The position numbers and the translations under genes were made by a program. From NCBI GenBank assembly GCA_023374025.1, contig SIJG01000005.1, positions 608,356 through 672,355 on the forward strand: 64,000 nt of DNA. Direction: 5' to 3'. Origin of the DNA: Heterodera schachtii. Taxonomy: Eukaryota; Nematoda; Chromadorea; Rhabditida; Heteroderidae. Below, in pieces: positions 30,601 through 43,800 of the stretch (position 1 is its first letter; every line of letters begins with the position of its first letter). Under the pieces are notes generated by a model, which was not told the DNA's origin, did no database searches, and was given only the letters and a program-made list of their open reading frames with translations.

Positions 30601-33600
30601 TTACCCAAAAATTTTCAAAATTTGATCCAATTTAAAAAAAAAAAATCTGTTTTTCGAACTTACTAATTACTTTTTTTTCAAGAAAATGTTTTTTTTTCTG
30701 GGGGGGGGGGCATTTTGGAAAATTTGTTTTTAGTCTGACAATTTTTGTTTTTGTTACAATTAATAAATGCAAGATATTGACATAATCGCGCAATAAAATC
30801 AAATTATAAATTAGTCTAAGAAATAAAATTAAATAATTAAAATAAAAAAATTAAATAAATAATAAAATTAAAAATCCAAAGACTCACAGTGAAGTCATTT
30901 GCTGCACAAAATGGACCAATTCAATGAATTCATCATCACATTTGATAAAGAATGCGCTGATTTTGGTGTCCGCCCCAAATTTTTTGGTCACACAAATGCG
31001 CAATAAATGCAACAAAAGTGTGCTGTCTTTGCCCCCGTTGAAAGCAATTGCTGTTTTTTCAATTCTAATTTTATAATAATTTATTATTATTTTTTTAATT
31101 TTATTTTTTTAATTATTATAAAATTTAATTGAAATTTATAATTTATATGAAATAATTAGGGTTCGAAGTTGTATAAAAATTTTTTGATTTGGTGAAGGTT
31201 TTTAGTGCATATAAAGCATTTTTTGGGTTTTTTGAGAATAAAAGCATATTTTGCCATTTTTGGGCTTTTAGAGCATATTTCGGTCATTTTTGGCAAATTT
31301 TCACAAGAAAAATGCGAAAAATACACCCCTAAGGATCGACTTTTTGGGAATTTTTTAAAAAAACACCCTTAAAAATCGAAAATTTTTTAATTTTCTGTAA
31401 GAACTTTTGGAAAAAAATTATTTATATAAAAAATGTAATTTTGTTTTAGCATATAATAAAAATGCCAAACCTTTAGAAATTCAATATTTTTACAATTGTC
31501 TAAAAATGCTCCTTAGTTCCCTTGTTTTGGTTTTTTAAAGTCAATTCTGAATTTTTTTTACATAATTTTTGGCTTTTTTTTGAGGATTCAAAGTTATTTT
31601 TGTTAGTTTTAAAGCATATTTTAGTGCATATTTGGGAATTTTTCCGGTTTTTAGGGCATATTTGGGGTAAAAGACAGTATTTTTCCATTTGTGCCAGCAT
31701 AATTCTTTTGTAAAAAATTGTGAAATACAAAAATTGTAATTTTCGATTTTGTGATTTGAGTTCTGTGACGGATTAGGAATTGGTCAAAATTGATGCAGAT
31801 TCACTCGAAAACCGTTAGAAATTTTTTTCCCCGGCTTTTTGTGATAAAAATAATTCATTATTTTAATTGATTTGATTTATGCTTTGAAATAATTTTAGTT
31901 TTTGAAAGTCCGGGTCCCTAACATAAATTTCTACACAAAATTGAAATTAGAAACAAAAAGATTTAATTTTCGACATTTGACCAAAATTAATGAAAACAAA
32001 AATCTCTCCCCCCTATGGTTTTTTAATAAAAATTCAAAAAGTTGTCAATCATTTTAAAAGCGCCTTGCCTTTCCTTTGTTTATAATTTATTTATGTAAAA
32101 ATTAAATTAATTGAATATTCATTTAAAATAATTTTAATATATTTATTATTTTTACCCATATTCGTCCAAAATGGCATTAATTACACTAATTGCTTCTTTA
32201 ATTTTTGCTGCTAATTGTCCGGATTGCGATGAATTTAGGTAATTATCCAAGTTGTCAGCATCCTCCTCCAATTTGTTTTTGGTGATTTTCATTGCTTGAC
32301 CTTTAAAAAATGCTAAAAAATTACTTTTCTATGATATTTTTTTTTTTGAGATTTTTAGCTGTAGTTGCAACTAGGGTTAAGCCCGACCCCGAGGCCCCCG
32401 GCCCCCGACTTTTTGCCTCCGGGGAATGGTTGAAAATTTATGAAATTTTGAACAATTTTCTAAATAAAATTAATTAAAAATTCCGAAAAACTTTTCGGCG
32501 GCGCCCATCGGCATGCCCCCCTAAACTCCAAATTTTTTGCTAAAAATTGTCCCAAATTCGCAAAAATTGGTATTTTTTTATGCCCCCCGATGGCTCGGGG
32601 CTTAACCCTAGTTGCAACGTTTAAATTTATTTTTATTTAAAGGTTGAGAGAATCTTAAATTTTGGTTTTTTTTTAAAATTCAGTTTAGGGATGAGATTAA
32701 TAAGAATTTCTGAGCGTTAAGACACAAAAATTTTGAATTTTTTTTGGGAAAAAGTAAAATTACTGAAGAAATACGTAAAGCATATCACTTTTTCCTTCAT
32801 TAAAATTTTTATTAAGAATTAATTTTCAGGAGGAGGCTAAGATTTAAGTTTTGAAAAAGATGCGGCTGCACGGAATGAAACAAATTTTGCTCGGATTATG
32901 CGGGGATATATAATCGGAAAAACCAATCGATAAATCATTTTTTTTTCATTTAAAAATCCGTTTTTAATCATTGGCTTTATGTCTCTCTCTCTTTTTCTCA
33001 GTGGAGAAAAAAATGAATGTGTCGGTTGCCGATTTGCATAATGATTTATTTTCTGCTGTCCAATTTATATCAGAGAGACTAAAGATTGGGCTGAAAATGG
33101 ATTTATCCAGGCCAATAGCAAAGGGAAGGAAATGAAAAGTGAAAACTAAAAAAAAAAAAAAATTTGTTTGAAAACCGGGCCGAGACATTCCGATTTTTTA
33201 GTGTGACCTAGTCCAGGATCCAGGATTTATACTAGGGTTTCACTATTTTCAAGTCCAGGGTCCTGGATTTCGGTCGGAATTTACCGGTTTTCCCGTCCCA
33301 GGTCCCGGACTTACTACCTGGGTTTCCGCATTTTCCCATTTTTTAGCAATTTGCCGATCCAGAACCAGTATTCAATTACCGAGTTTTCAAAAAATTCCGC
33401 GTTCCAGGGCTACTCTATTTTTTTAAATTTAATTTTGGAGATAATTGACCCAGCCATAATTTAAATTTAAAAAAAGTAAAGCCTAAAAACCAATTTGTGG
33501 ACCCAAAAATTTAAAAATTTTTGTTTGCTGATAATGGTTTTTTTCCTGCTATAGCCAGGGACCTGGGCTTACCCGAAAAATTTAAAAAAAAATTAATATT

Positions 33601-33839
33601 TTCTTGAGAATTTTTTGAATAATTAAATTAGCCCATCGAACTTTCTTGTAATAATGAAAATTGATTACAGAAACAACTTTACTTACAGTCCTCTTTTTTC
33701 TCGCAAACATCAACATCCATACCATCGGCTAGAAAAAAAAAATAATTTTTTTAACAAATTTTTGAAAGATTTTTCCAGGCTAACCGCGGTCCAATTGGAT
33801 TAAGCCAAGGGCCATTGCAGAAAACAAAGCAGAAGACAT
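27686..33839 (-). CDS. FAD synthase (FMN adenylyltransferase), seven exons
   Basis: complement(join(27686..27761, 28550..28711, 29988..30165, 30888..31064, 32156..32300, 33687..33728, 33785..33839)), about 277 codons. The product transfers AMP from ATP to FMN to make FAD. Family hallmarks (PAPS-reductase/ATP-pyrophosphatase fold) in order: the nucleotide-binding AIAFNGGKDSTLLLHLL (exon 4), VATMMGTRSTDP (exon 5), then CPLFDWSYGEVW and YCILYDAGYSSLG (exon 6), then YKPAYTLDDGKLERSNR (exon 7). All junction phases agree, except that exon 6 carries one extra A in an A7 run (about 28,595); without it NPALLIKG follows in frame and the exon ends in the right phase. The N-terminus is less certain: exons 1-2 are short and start with a hydrophobic stretch (SALFSAMALGLIQL) that could be a targeting peptide. 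No molybdopterin-binding-like domain is seen. It lies ~1 kb downstream of, and on the same strand as, the Bark-like gene. Confidence 0.8.
29085..29494. mobile_element. hAT-like MITE in FAD synthase intron 5
   Basis: 410 bp with inverted ends containing CTCAGTTCGGCCC and GGGGCCGAACTGAG, flanked by an exact 8-bp duplication ACATTGAC (29077-29084, 29495-29502). The interior has the 'ctattagccttac...' / 'ccctaagctttc' foldback core shared with other elements in the window. Non-coding. Confidence 0.85.
32372..32610. mobile_element. hAT-like MITE (TAGGGTTAAGCCC family), copy 1
   Basis: 239 bp with perfect 10-bp ends TAGGGTTAAG / CTTAACCCTA and exact 8-bp duplication GTTGCAAC. It contains a partial GC palindrome (cggcggcgcccatcggca). 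It lies in FAD synthase intron 2. A deleted relative is at 59,099. Confidence 0.88.
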
Positions 33840-34840
33840 TTGTGAAGCGCATTTTTATTATGAGAAATTTTTTTTTGAAATAAAATATTTAAATTTATTT
33901 AAAATGGAATAAAAATATAGATAAATAAAATGAAAAAAAAGAAATTTGAGTGCTTTTAAATAGAGCTTTTTTAAAATTAATTGAATTTTTTTTTGCGCTT
34001 TTTTTGTTTGCCAACGCGCAAAATAATATGTACAATAACGGAAGTCAAACGATTTAGAAAAAAATGAAGATAAATATTCGCCGTCTGCTGCTAATAGATA
34101 ATGGAGAAAATTAATTAAAACAAAATAAAAATAATTTCGCAATAATTTAATTTTATAAAAATTATTTTATTTTTTATTTTTTAAGTATGTATTTGCACTT
34201 ATTATCAGCAAAAATTTATTATTTCATAATTCATAAAAATTGAAAAATTTTATGAAAATCCATAAATTTGATTCGAGATCAAAATGATTAAATCCATGAA
34301 ATACCATAAGGGGGGCAGGATTTATATGAATTTTAAATCATTTTAAAAAATAGTAAACGAAATTATAGAATAAAAATTTTTTTTTGAATTTTTTAAATAA
34401 TAAATCCTACCGACGCCCCTCACAAAAAAGCAATTAAAAATTCCATTAATCATTTAATTGTTGCATTCACATTGACGTTTCAAAAATTTGAATGCCGTCC
34501 ATCGAAGACCTCTTCACGAAGCTAAAATTTGTTTAGAATATAATTGCGAAAAAAATGAAAATTCTACAAAAATTAATTCGAATATTTGAAAATTTCGCCA
34601 AAATTCATTTTCGGAAATTTGACCAAGTTTTTTAGGCTTAGAAATAATTAGAATGTTTAGAAAATTTCGCCAAAATTCATTTTCAGTATTTTCGGGTCCA
34701 GTTTTTTATGCATAAAAAATTTCAATAATTTCGCTAAAGCTATTTTTTGCGTTTTTCTAAGCTGTTTAAGTCGAGAAAATCGGTATAAAGCCAAATGTTC
34801 GCCAACAGGTGGTTAGTTCAATCTAAGGAAATCAAGAATT
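33840..34840. other. Spacer between Bark-like gene and FAD synthase gene
   Basis: About 1.0 kb, AT-rich, both neighbours on the minus strand. Minus-strand frames here (e.g. 33858-34142) are low-complexity Lys/Phe/Tyr. A short coding-like piece at ~34,490-34,520 (LREEVFDGRHSNF) follows an attttag acceptor and could be an alternative last exon of the upstream gene. No clear promoter or trans-splice acceptor was recognised near the FAD synthase start. Confidence 0.4.
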
Positions 34841-37800
34841 TCATAAAAATAGCAATTTATTCCCGCACTTGGCCATCGGTTTTTGTGCCATTGGTCTCCG
34901 CCGTTTTGTTGGCCCATCCCCGCCGGCCAAGTTGACATATTGTCCTTTTGGCGGTGCCGGATCAGGCGGCGCATATTCATGCAGATGCTGTTGGCACAAT
35001 GTCTCCTCACTTTCAGTCCTCAAATTTTTGCTGAAAAAAATATTTATGTATAATTCAGGGCGGCCAAGTTTTTTTTTTCAAAAAAAGGACAAACGACGCT
35101 AAAACAAAGATTTGGACCCCAAAAAAAAGATTTTTTCTAAAACTGATATTAGCGCGAAGGAAAAGTAATAAAACATGAAAAATCAACTTAAAACAATATT
35201 TTATTGGCATAAAAACGAGGGCCTGTCAACTGAAAATTTGTAAATCAGCATTTTGGAAAATTCTATTCAAAATTTAAAAATCAATAATGTTTTTGCGGCG
35301 CGCTTTTTCCAAAAAACTTGGGAATTGGGGGGCCGGCGGTGCCGATAGGCGCGGCCGGGAAATTTTTGAAATTTTGTATGTGATTTGTTAACAGATTTTA
35401 TCTAAAAAAAGACCAAATTTAGAGATTTTAAGCCAATTTTTTTAAGAAAAATTGGGATATTGGTGTCCGGTGGTGCCGATAGGCGCCACCGGGGAAATTT
35501 TTTCAATTAAAATGAAATTTGTTAACAGAATTTCACCAAAAAATGACCACTTTTGAGATTTTGAGCCCATTTTTATGGAAAAATAAGTTTTTGGGAGGGG
35601 GGAAGGCGGTGCCGATAGGCGCCGCCGGGGAATTTTTTTAAAATTTGAAGCAATTAGTTAACAGATTTTGCCTAAAAATGACCAATTTTTACGGTTTTAA
35701 GCCATTTTCTTAAGAGAAAAAAAACAATTTTTTGGGGGTCGGCGGTGCCGAAAGGCGCCGCCGGGAAAAATTTTTGAAATTGGGAGTTTTGGTAGCATTT
35801 ATATCAGCGAAATAAATAATTAAGCACAAAAAAAAAATTAAAAAAGTTTGGGGAAGCCTAAAATAAAGGACAATCTTTAAAAAAAGGACATTTTTAATTT
35901 CAAAGATTTGGCCCCTCCAAAAAAGGACAAATCTTTAAAAAAAGGACACTTGGCCGCCCTGGTATAATTATTTTAATTTTCTTTTTAAATCAATTACATT
36001 TAAATTAAAATTAATACATTGGCCCAACGAAAAAATTTCGACTTTTTTTTTTATAAAAAACGAAGAGTGTAATTTTCTGCCCCCTCCCTTAAGTGAAAAA
36101 TGAAAAATTTTAGGGGAAAACGAGTGTATTTGTCAAATCTTTAAAAAAGAAATTGACTTAAAATGGCATCAAAATTGGCATTTTTGGCGACAAATCTACT
36201 AAAATGCAATATATATTTTTTTCTCCCGTGGCACTAGGCCCGAAGCCAGGGACCCATCCCTTCACCGAAAATTTCCAGAAAAAATGGGCATCTTTGTAAA
36301 AAATATAAGCAGTTTTCTTAAATGGGCAAAATTAAAAAAAAACAAATTCGTTCATCAGCGCCTTAATAAGGGCGTAGGCAGGGGGGGGGGCTGAGGGGGC
36401 TAAAGCCCCCCCCCCCCCCGAAACCCAAAAAGTAAAAATTTTTTAGTAAATTTTTTTGAAATTTTAAGCTATTTTCTTGACAAAATTGCATTAAAATACT
36501 CAAAAATTTTCCCGGCGGCGCCTTTCGGCACCGCGACCCCCATTTTAGCATATTTTTGAAAAATGGAGGCCAAAATGGCAAAAAATATTAATTTTTTGGC
36601 GAAAAACGGCGAAAAATTTTACCCCATAATTCGGGATTTCAAAAAACAAAAAATACACCCCTAAAAATCGACTGAAAACCGAAAAATACACCCATAAAAA
36701 TCGAATTTTTGACTTCAGCCCCCCCCCAAAGCCAAGGGTCTGGCTACGCCCTTGCGCCTTATAGGAGATTCTCAAAAAAAAAAAAACTGTGAATTTTTAT
36801 AATTCCTTTATCCAGCAAATTTTGGTGTTTTTTATCTAATCGGAAATTTTCGTACGGATCAAATCAATTAAAAATGAATTAATTAATTACGGATCATTGA
36901 CGGCAGCAGCAGATGATGCAGCAAACACATTGCTTTTGCGAAAAGATGCATTCTGCAATAAAAGGACAAAATCAGTTTAATTTTTCTAAAAATTTTTCAG
37001 AGTTATAATATGTCCTTATTTCTAAGAATTGTGTCCTTATTTGAAGAGGCCCCAAATTTTTGAAAAAACTGTAAAAATCTTATTTTTGAAGGATTTCAAT
37101 AAAATTTTAAATTTATTTATCCCCTGGGGCGCGACTACCCTAAATGGTTTCGAATTTATTAAAATTTGACCAAAAATTCTCAAAAAATGGTATTTCTATT
37201 GTAAAATATGTCAAAATCATTAAGCCAATTTTTCCAAATTTAATTTGCCTATTTTTGATTTTTAAAAATATTTATTTTTTAATTTTTTTTTTCCATTTGC
37301 TTTATTACCCCATTTCGTCTCTTCACATTTTGCGTTGTCAATGTTGAGTCGGAATTGATTGAATTGTCCGCGGTGGAATTGGATGAAGAAATGGTGGAAG
37401 ATGAAGAGAATCCGCTGCAAAAATAATTTTTAATCGATTTTAAGGATAAAATGGGGTTTTCCAGGGCTGGAGGTAGGCTAAAACATTGAAAAAAAAAGAA
37501 ATTTATGGCTAATTAAGGCTGTCTACATAGAAGGCCGAAATTAACAAAAAAAAAAAAACACCAAGAAAATTTAGGACAGCGGCGACTAAAAGGCGTAAAA
37601 ATAAGGAAACCCAAGGACAATTCAAGGGCGGTTTCATTGCTAATTTAAGAAGGCTAAAATCGAAAAAAAAACAAAAAAAATTAAGAAGTGTATCACGGCA
37701 AATTTTTGAATGGCTAAAAATCACAAAAAATAAGAAAATTAAAGGACGCTTAAAAGAGCGTATGCGACCCATAGGGCTAAACCGCCAAAAAAGAAAATTC

Positions 37801-40800
37801 GTAAACTTAATGACCAGGGCTCCCAGATTAAAATTTTCAAAAGCCTCATTTGGCAGGCAAAAAAGCCTCATTTTGTGTCAAAAAGTCTCATTTTTACAAA
37901 ATTTATTCAAAACACGTTAAAATTTTCAAATGTTTTTTTTTTTTTTTGATTTTCCATGATCAATTTGAGCAATTTTTTGTTAGAAATAAGCATTTTGTGA
38001 AATTCTGAGCACGAAAAATCAAAGTTGATTTTTTGCGGCGCTTTTTTCAAAAACTTTCGGGGAACGGGGGAGGGGATTATGTCCGGCGGTGCCGATAGGC
38101 ACCGCCGGGAAAATTTTTGTAATTTTTAATGCGATTTGTTAACAGATTTATCCACAAAAATGGACAAATTTTGTGATTTTGAGCAAATTTTTAAGAAAAT
38201 AAAGAACTTTTAGGGGCTGGCGGTGCCGATAGGCGCCGCCATGGGAAAAATTGAGAATTTTGACCATATTTCTAGCAGATTTTCATTAAAAAATTATTAA
38301 TTTTGTCATTTTTTGGAAAAAAAATGGTTCTTTTCTGGTTTTTATAAAAAATTTAGCAGAATTTTTTGGAAAAGTTTGGTGAGATTTTCGTTTTATGCTC
38401 TATTAAAAACCCAAATTATTAAATAATTGTAAAACATTATGCCAATTTTCAAAATTTAAAAGATTCTGAGGATTTTCCCCAAAAGTCTCAAAAATCCTCA
38501 AAATTTCTCAAAAAGCCACAAAAATCCTCAAATCCTAATTTTCCAAAAAAATCCTCATTGACCTATCAAAAAGCCACAAAATGAGGATAAATCCTCAGAT
38601 CTGGGAGCCCTGTTAATGACTGATACCTACCACCTAAAGACGAGATTAAGCAACAAAAAATTAATTTACGCAAATTATTTTTTTAAGGAAAGTTCCAACC
38701 AAAAAAATTAAAGGACAATTAGAAGGGCGATTTTAAATTAAGGACAGATGGATTAAGGGTCATTATATTTCTTTAAATGTTCACTAATTATGCGTGGGTT
38801 TTGATGATGATGATGATGCTGTGCTCAAATCGGTTGCAAGCAGAGAATATTCTCCAGCAGATGAAAATTGTGATGAATTTGCTGCGGACGAATAACTGCA
38901 ACAGCACGACATTGCTGCACATGAACAGCTTGGACATATTGTTTTTGGCTTAATTAGTTTAATGAAATTAAAAATAATTGTGTGATTTGATTAATTAACA
39001 TAATTAAATTGTCAAACATTCGAAAATTGACGGCTATTTAATTAAAAAACGAATTAAATTGCAAATTCGTGTAATTATTAAAAATAATTATTTAATTGCC
39101 ACACATTTGAAAAGCGATGGCCGTAATTAATTAAGAAATTAATTAATTGGTACATATTCGAAAATTGGCGGTCAAAATTAAATAAAAAATTAATTAATTT
39201 CACATTCATTTAAAATTGGTGTCCTTATTTATTTAAAAATTTAATAAATAATAATATATAATTAAACAATTAATTAATTGCCAAATATTTGAAAATTAAT
39301 GGGCATAATTAATTAATAAATCAATCAATTAATTAATTGCAATACATTTGAAAATTGATGGCCATCTGCGCCGCCGCAACTTTCATAGTCGGTTGACGAT
39401 GAAGAACTTGTTTTTTGCAATGATGGAGCTAATAACAAAAATAAGAATACACTAAGTTTTAAAAAAATTGCATATAAATTTTTGGTCATTTAAAATGAAA
39501 TTATTTTTATATTTAAATATAAATAATTTCATTAAAATATATTAAAAATAGAAATTCCGACCAGCAGATGCATCATAAGTTTCATGCGGCAAAAGATTGT
39601 TGGGGCTCATCGGCGAAAAGGCAGCAAAATTTATCTGAAATTTTTTTGAGAACTTTAAAAATATTTTATAGGCACAGACTAGGATCTTTTTAGCCGTTTT
39701 CCGCCAAAAAAAAAAAAAAACCAAATTTTTGGCATTTTTGAGTCTAATTTCCAAAACTATTACAAAATGGGGGTCCGGCGGTGCCGATTGGCGCCGCCGG
39801 TGAAAATTTTGGGAAATTTTAAAGGAACTTGCTGATAATTGAGTAAAATTTTCAAAAAAAAATTCTTGTATATTATATTTATTGAATTGAGCAGATTCTT
39901 CTGATTAGGCACTGATCAAATAAATTGTTGGGTTCAAAAAAATCTTTAAGTTTGAAAAATTCAAATTGGCACTACATTTTGGCGTTTGTCGCGCAACGAC
40001 TCGCGCAGAAAAGTTTTCTGGCGCGGAAATTGTTCAGACTTTCGTCGTTTTCGGCGCCATGCACAGCATGCAATTGTGACAATGGTGGACAACAAAGTGA
40101 TCAGACAAATGCAGGCGATCAGAAAATCACGACGCCACAACAACGGTTCACGATATGGTTGGGTGCCTGTGTAATTCAATGATACAGTACAGAATTGGCA
40201 AATTACGGTGGATAATTAATAAAAAAGAAAAAAAAAGAGAAGTTTTCGGAATTTTATACAAAAAATTTAAATAAAACCCTATAAAAAATAGAGTTTTGGG
40301 AGTTTGAAAAAAGCCTGGATCTGAATTCCATGTTGGATCTGGACTTGGATTTCCTGGACACAAATCCAGGAAAATCCAGGTCCAGAAAAAACTGGTTGCC
40401 GAAAAATGGCCTGGACCTGGAATCCAGGTCCATGCAGAATTCTACTAAAAATATGTCGAAAATAGGGGGAAGACCTAGTTCATTTAAAAAATTTTATATA
40501 AATAAATATTTTTTAAATTGTTGTACAAAATTGTAGATTAATTTATATTGAATACGGTATAATTACTGTAATAACAATATTCCAATTTTTACCTTTCTCG
40601 CATACAAATGGGAGCAAATTGTTGCAGTTTTGTTCACCAATACTTGCCGTCCTGGAACTCATCCAGCCACACTGATTGGATGGGATTGTGACGGATGAAA
40701 TCCAAACCGGGATGTCATATGAAATCTAAAAAAAAATAAATAAAATAAATTTTTTAATTCATTTTTTAAATTAAAATTTTGATTAATCAATTATCTCAAA

Positions 40801-43800
40801 TTCATATTTATAGTTAAGGGAGCTTTTGAAAATTACGAAAAATATACAAAAAATTGAATTTTTACAAAAAATTATGAAATTAAAAAATGAAATAAAGCAT
40901 TAATCATTTCTTTGATTAGGTTTAAATTATTGGGACTGTTATCTAAATCGACTTAGTTAATTTAGACATAATCATCATAAAACAAATTTTATAAATATTT
41001 TTTAGTTTCCTTTTAAAACAGCAATGAATTTTGTCTCTGTTTTGCAATGATTTTTTGAGTTTTGTACAACAATTTTTTGTTTTGCTATTGGCCCACGTAG
41101 TATAGTGGTTAGTACTCCACGTTGTGGCCGTGGCGACGCAGGTTCGATTCCTGCCGTGGGCAACTCTCTTTTTTGGATTTTTTAAAAATTTTGAAAAATT
41201 TAAATGCTTAGTTTTATTATTTTTTTAGCTTATGTTTGAATTATTGGGACCAATATTTTTAATCAAGGAGCTTTACATAAAATAAGAAACAATTATTAAT
41301 CAAGTAAAATATCCAAAAAAAAATTTTTTTTTTCCAAAAATTCCGAAAATTAACATTTTAAGGATTTTTTAACATTTCATTGTTTAGATTTGAATTATTT
41401 GGACCGTTATCAAAATCATATTAATTAATTTAAACATAATAATCATAAACAATTTAATTAAATTTTTTATTCCCCTTTAAACAACAATGAATTCTGTCTC
41501 AAATTTGCGATAAAATTTTTTGAGTTTTGTACAATAATTTTTTGTTACGCTATCGGCCCACGTAGTATAGTGGTTAGTACTCCACGTTGTGGCCGTGGCG
41601 ACGCAGGTTCGATTCCTGCCGTGGGCAACTCTCTTTTTTGGATTTTTTAAATTTATGTTGAAAAAGACAATAAAAAATTATTATACTTTATTAATTAAAT
41701 GCCTTTTTTTTACATTTTAAAATTTAATTTATTATTATTATTTTTTACTCCAAATGAGTTATGACGCTCAATTTGTGTGACCAACTGTTGTCCAAATGTA
41801 TCAATTCGGCGTGCCTTAAAAATGAAATAAACAATTTTTTAGCTAGTTAAAAAATAATTGATTTTTAAGGAACCATTAAAAATCCCTAAATGATTTAATT
41901 AATTGAATAAATAATTAGTTTACAATAATAATCCATAAAAATTCCATAATTGCATATTAATTTAAACAATTGAATTTAAAAATAAAATAATTCTTTTAAT
42001 ATCTATAAAATAAAATTCCATTAATTGTCGATTGGAATTAATTAATTAAATTTATAAATAAAATAATTTTTAAATAATCCTAAAAATTTCATTATTGTCG
42101 GTCTTAATTAAATGAATTAATTGATCACCAATTGCACACGGCGTTCGTCCTCATTTCGCAGAATTGGCATAAATGCATCCAATGCCTGGCAAAATTGTAC
42201 CGCGTCCAAATAGGTGCTTTAAATAAGGCAATTAATATAATTAAAGCAATTAATTATGTGATTAAGATGTAAACATTGCCGAATTGTTATTGAAAGTTGT
42301 GAAAATGGCAAAATATTTTATGAAATTATAATTTAATAAAAATTTAAAAATTGCATAAAATTGGCATAATGAAGACTCAAAAAGGCAGAAAATGCCTATG
42401 TAAAATTGTAATTTTTAATTTAATTCAAAAATATAATTAATTTTAATTTTTATGTTTTAAAGGATCATTTACATTTATTTAAATTAAAAAATTTGTTAAA
42501 TACCTGGACGCCCCAATGAACAGAAAACATGATTTGAATTCTTCTTTGCCAATTTGGTACCATCCAGGTGGACAATCTCCTGCAATTAGTAAAAAAATTA
42601 AATATTGATTACCGAACAAATACACTGTATTCGAATGATTATACAGTATTTTCAATAATTAAAATTTATCCATTAATTAATCTGATGCTGTGTTATATTA
42701 AAAAAGGCTTATTATCAAGCAAAAACTTTTGAAAAAGATCTACGGAAGAGAATAAAAAGAGCATTTTCTTTTTTATCTCTTTTAAAAAACTTCCTAAATA
42801 CCGTATTAGGCATTAATTTACTGTATAATTAAGCAAATAAAATATATTATTGTCCTCGTGACAAATACTGTATTCCAAGAATTTAATAATTAATATTTCG
42901 CAAAATTAATTAAAAATTTATTTTATGTTTTTACCATCACGTAATGAAATGTTTGAGCCGAGCTGCGGTATAAAATTGACACGTGTCAAACGCGCATCAT
43001 CCTTCTGGTCACGAATTTTGGCAGACGCAACGCCAATCTAAGAAAAATAATAATAATTTTAAAAAATAAATTTAAATTTAAAACATTTCAAATTACAGTT
43101 CCAGGTGGTCCCCAATAATTGTTTCGAGCATCAATGACATGCAATTGCAGTGTCAAAACGAGCCGGGCCAGGCTAAAGTTTGAAATTGTTTGGCATTTCA
43201 ATTTAAAATAAACCTTTTTAATTAGGAATTAAAAAAATTATAAATTCATTTTGGGAAAATTGTATAAATTGTATATTATTGCAAGTGATTACATCATTTA
43301 ACTTTGAAAAATCATCATTCAAAATCTCAATTTGGAGAAAAAACGAAAAAATTCAGCTTTTATTTAAAAAAATTAAAAATCATTGGCTACCAAAAAAAAT
43401 ATTGACATTTTTCCTGCTAAATTGGGCTAAGATTTTTTTTAAAACTTTCAATGTCGTGTCTTATTCACAAAAATCTGAATTTTAAAATTAAAAATAAAGA
43501 TAATTACGAGTTAACTTATTTAAAATTTGGAAATAAAATATCTAAACAAATGCATTTAATCGGAAAAATTAAAAAATTTCGCTGTTTGAATTTCGATTTT
43601 TGAATTATGCAATTTTTTTTAATTTGCCGCAAATTTAGTTAAATTAATTAAATTTAAAACTAAAAAAGGCACCGCCATTTCCGTGGTGGTCAATTCAAAA
43701 TCATTTCTTGGATTGTTGAACAAATTTTGTGCAAAATGTTGCTGATGAGCAGAACCGATCAGAAGTGTTGAGCGATAACGACCCATTTCAGCTGGTCCCA

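Larger units (their letters stand above)
34841..39634 (-). other. Bark-like gene: cytoplasmic tail exons
   Basis: Short exons rich in Ser: INFAAFSPMSPNNLLPHETY; LQKTSSSSSTDYESCGG; SSQFSSAGEYSLLATDLSTA; FSSSSTISSSNSTADNS; ASFRKSNVFAASSAAAVND. The last exon contains EETLCQQHLHEYAPPDPAPP and KGQYVNLAGG before a basic end and TGA at 34841-34843. Phases agree except entry into the ~38.79-38.93 kb exon, where start and acceptor are unsettled (perhaps a GC donor at the previous exon). YVNL and proline-rich stretches could bind SH2/SH3/WW partners; that is inference. Confidence 0.65.
40905..41650. repeat. Tandem duplication carrying the tRNA-His genes
   Basis: About 260 bp around each tRNA is repeated in direct orientation with a 465-bp period (~40,910-41,180 and ~41,375-41,650). 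Flanks have diverged clearly, while the tRNA bodies are identical, which indicates selection or gene conversion on the tRNAs. Confidence 0.8.
40593..42579 (-). other. Bark-like gene: C-type-lectin-like domain (exons 33-36)
   Basis: Starts CPPGWYQIGKEEFKSCFLF, then YLDAVQFCQALDAFMPILR, and ends CGWMSSRTASIGEQNCNNLL followed by PFVCEK. Cys spacing fits a CTLD. The Ca2+/sugar motifs (EPN/QPD, WND) are absent, so calcium-dependent glycan binding is not expected. The long intron between the last two exons holds two tRNA genes. Confidence 0.8.

Noticed and set aside
32964..33188. Minus-strand frame with a Phe-rich hydrophobic stretch resembling a signal peptide
   Set aside because: Lies wholly inside FAD synthase intron 2, is low-complexity (poly-F from a poly-A run) and has no supporting splice phase.
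32152..33839. An apparently complete 81-residue secreted protein (three in-phase exons, hydrophobic N-terminus, stop TAA at 32152)
   Set aside because: The last codons (KEAISVINAILDEYG) continue in phase through a GG|GTAAAA donor into the FAD synthase exon at 31,064 (GIEKTAIAFNGGKD). The block is therefore the N-terminus of that enzyme.
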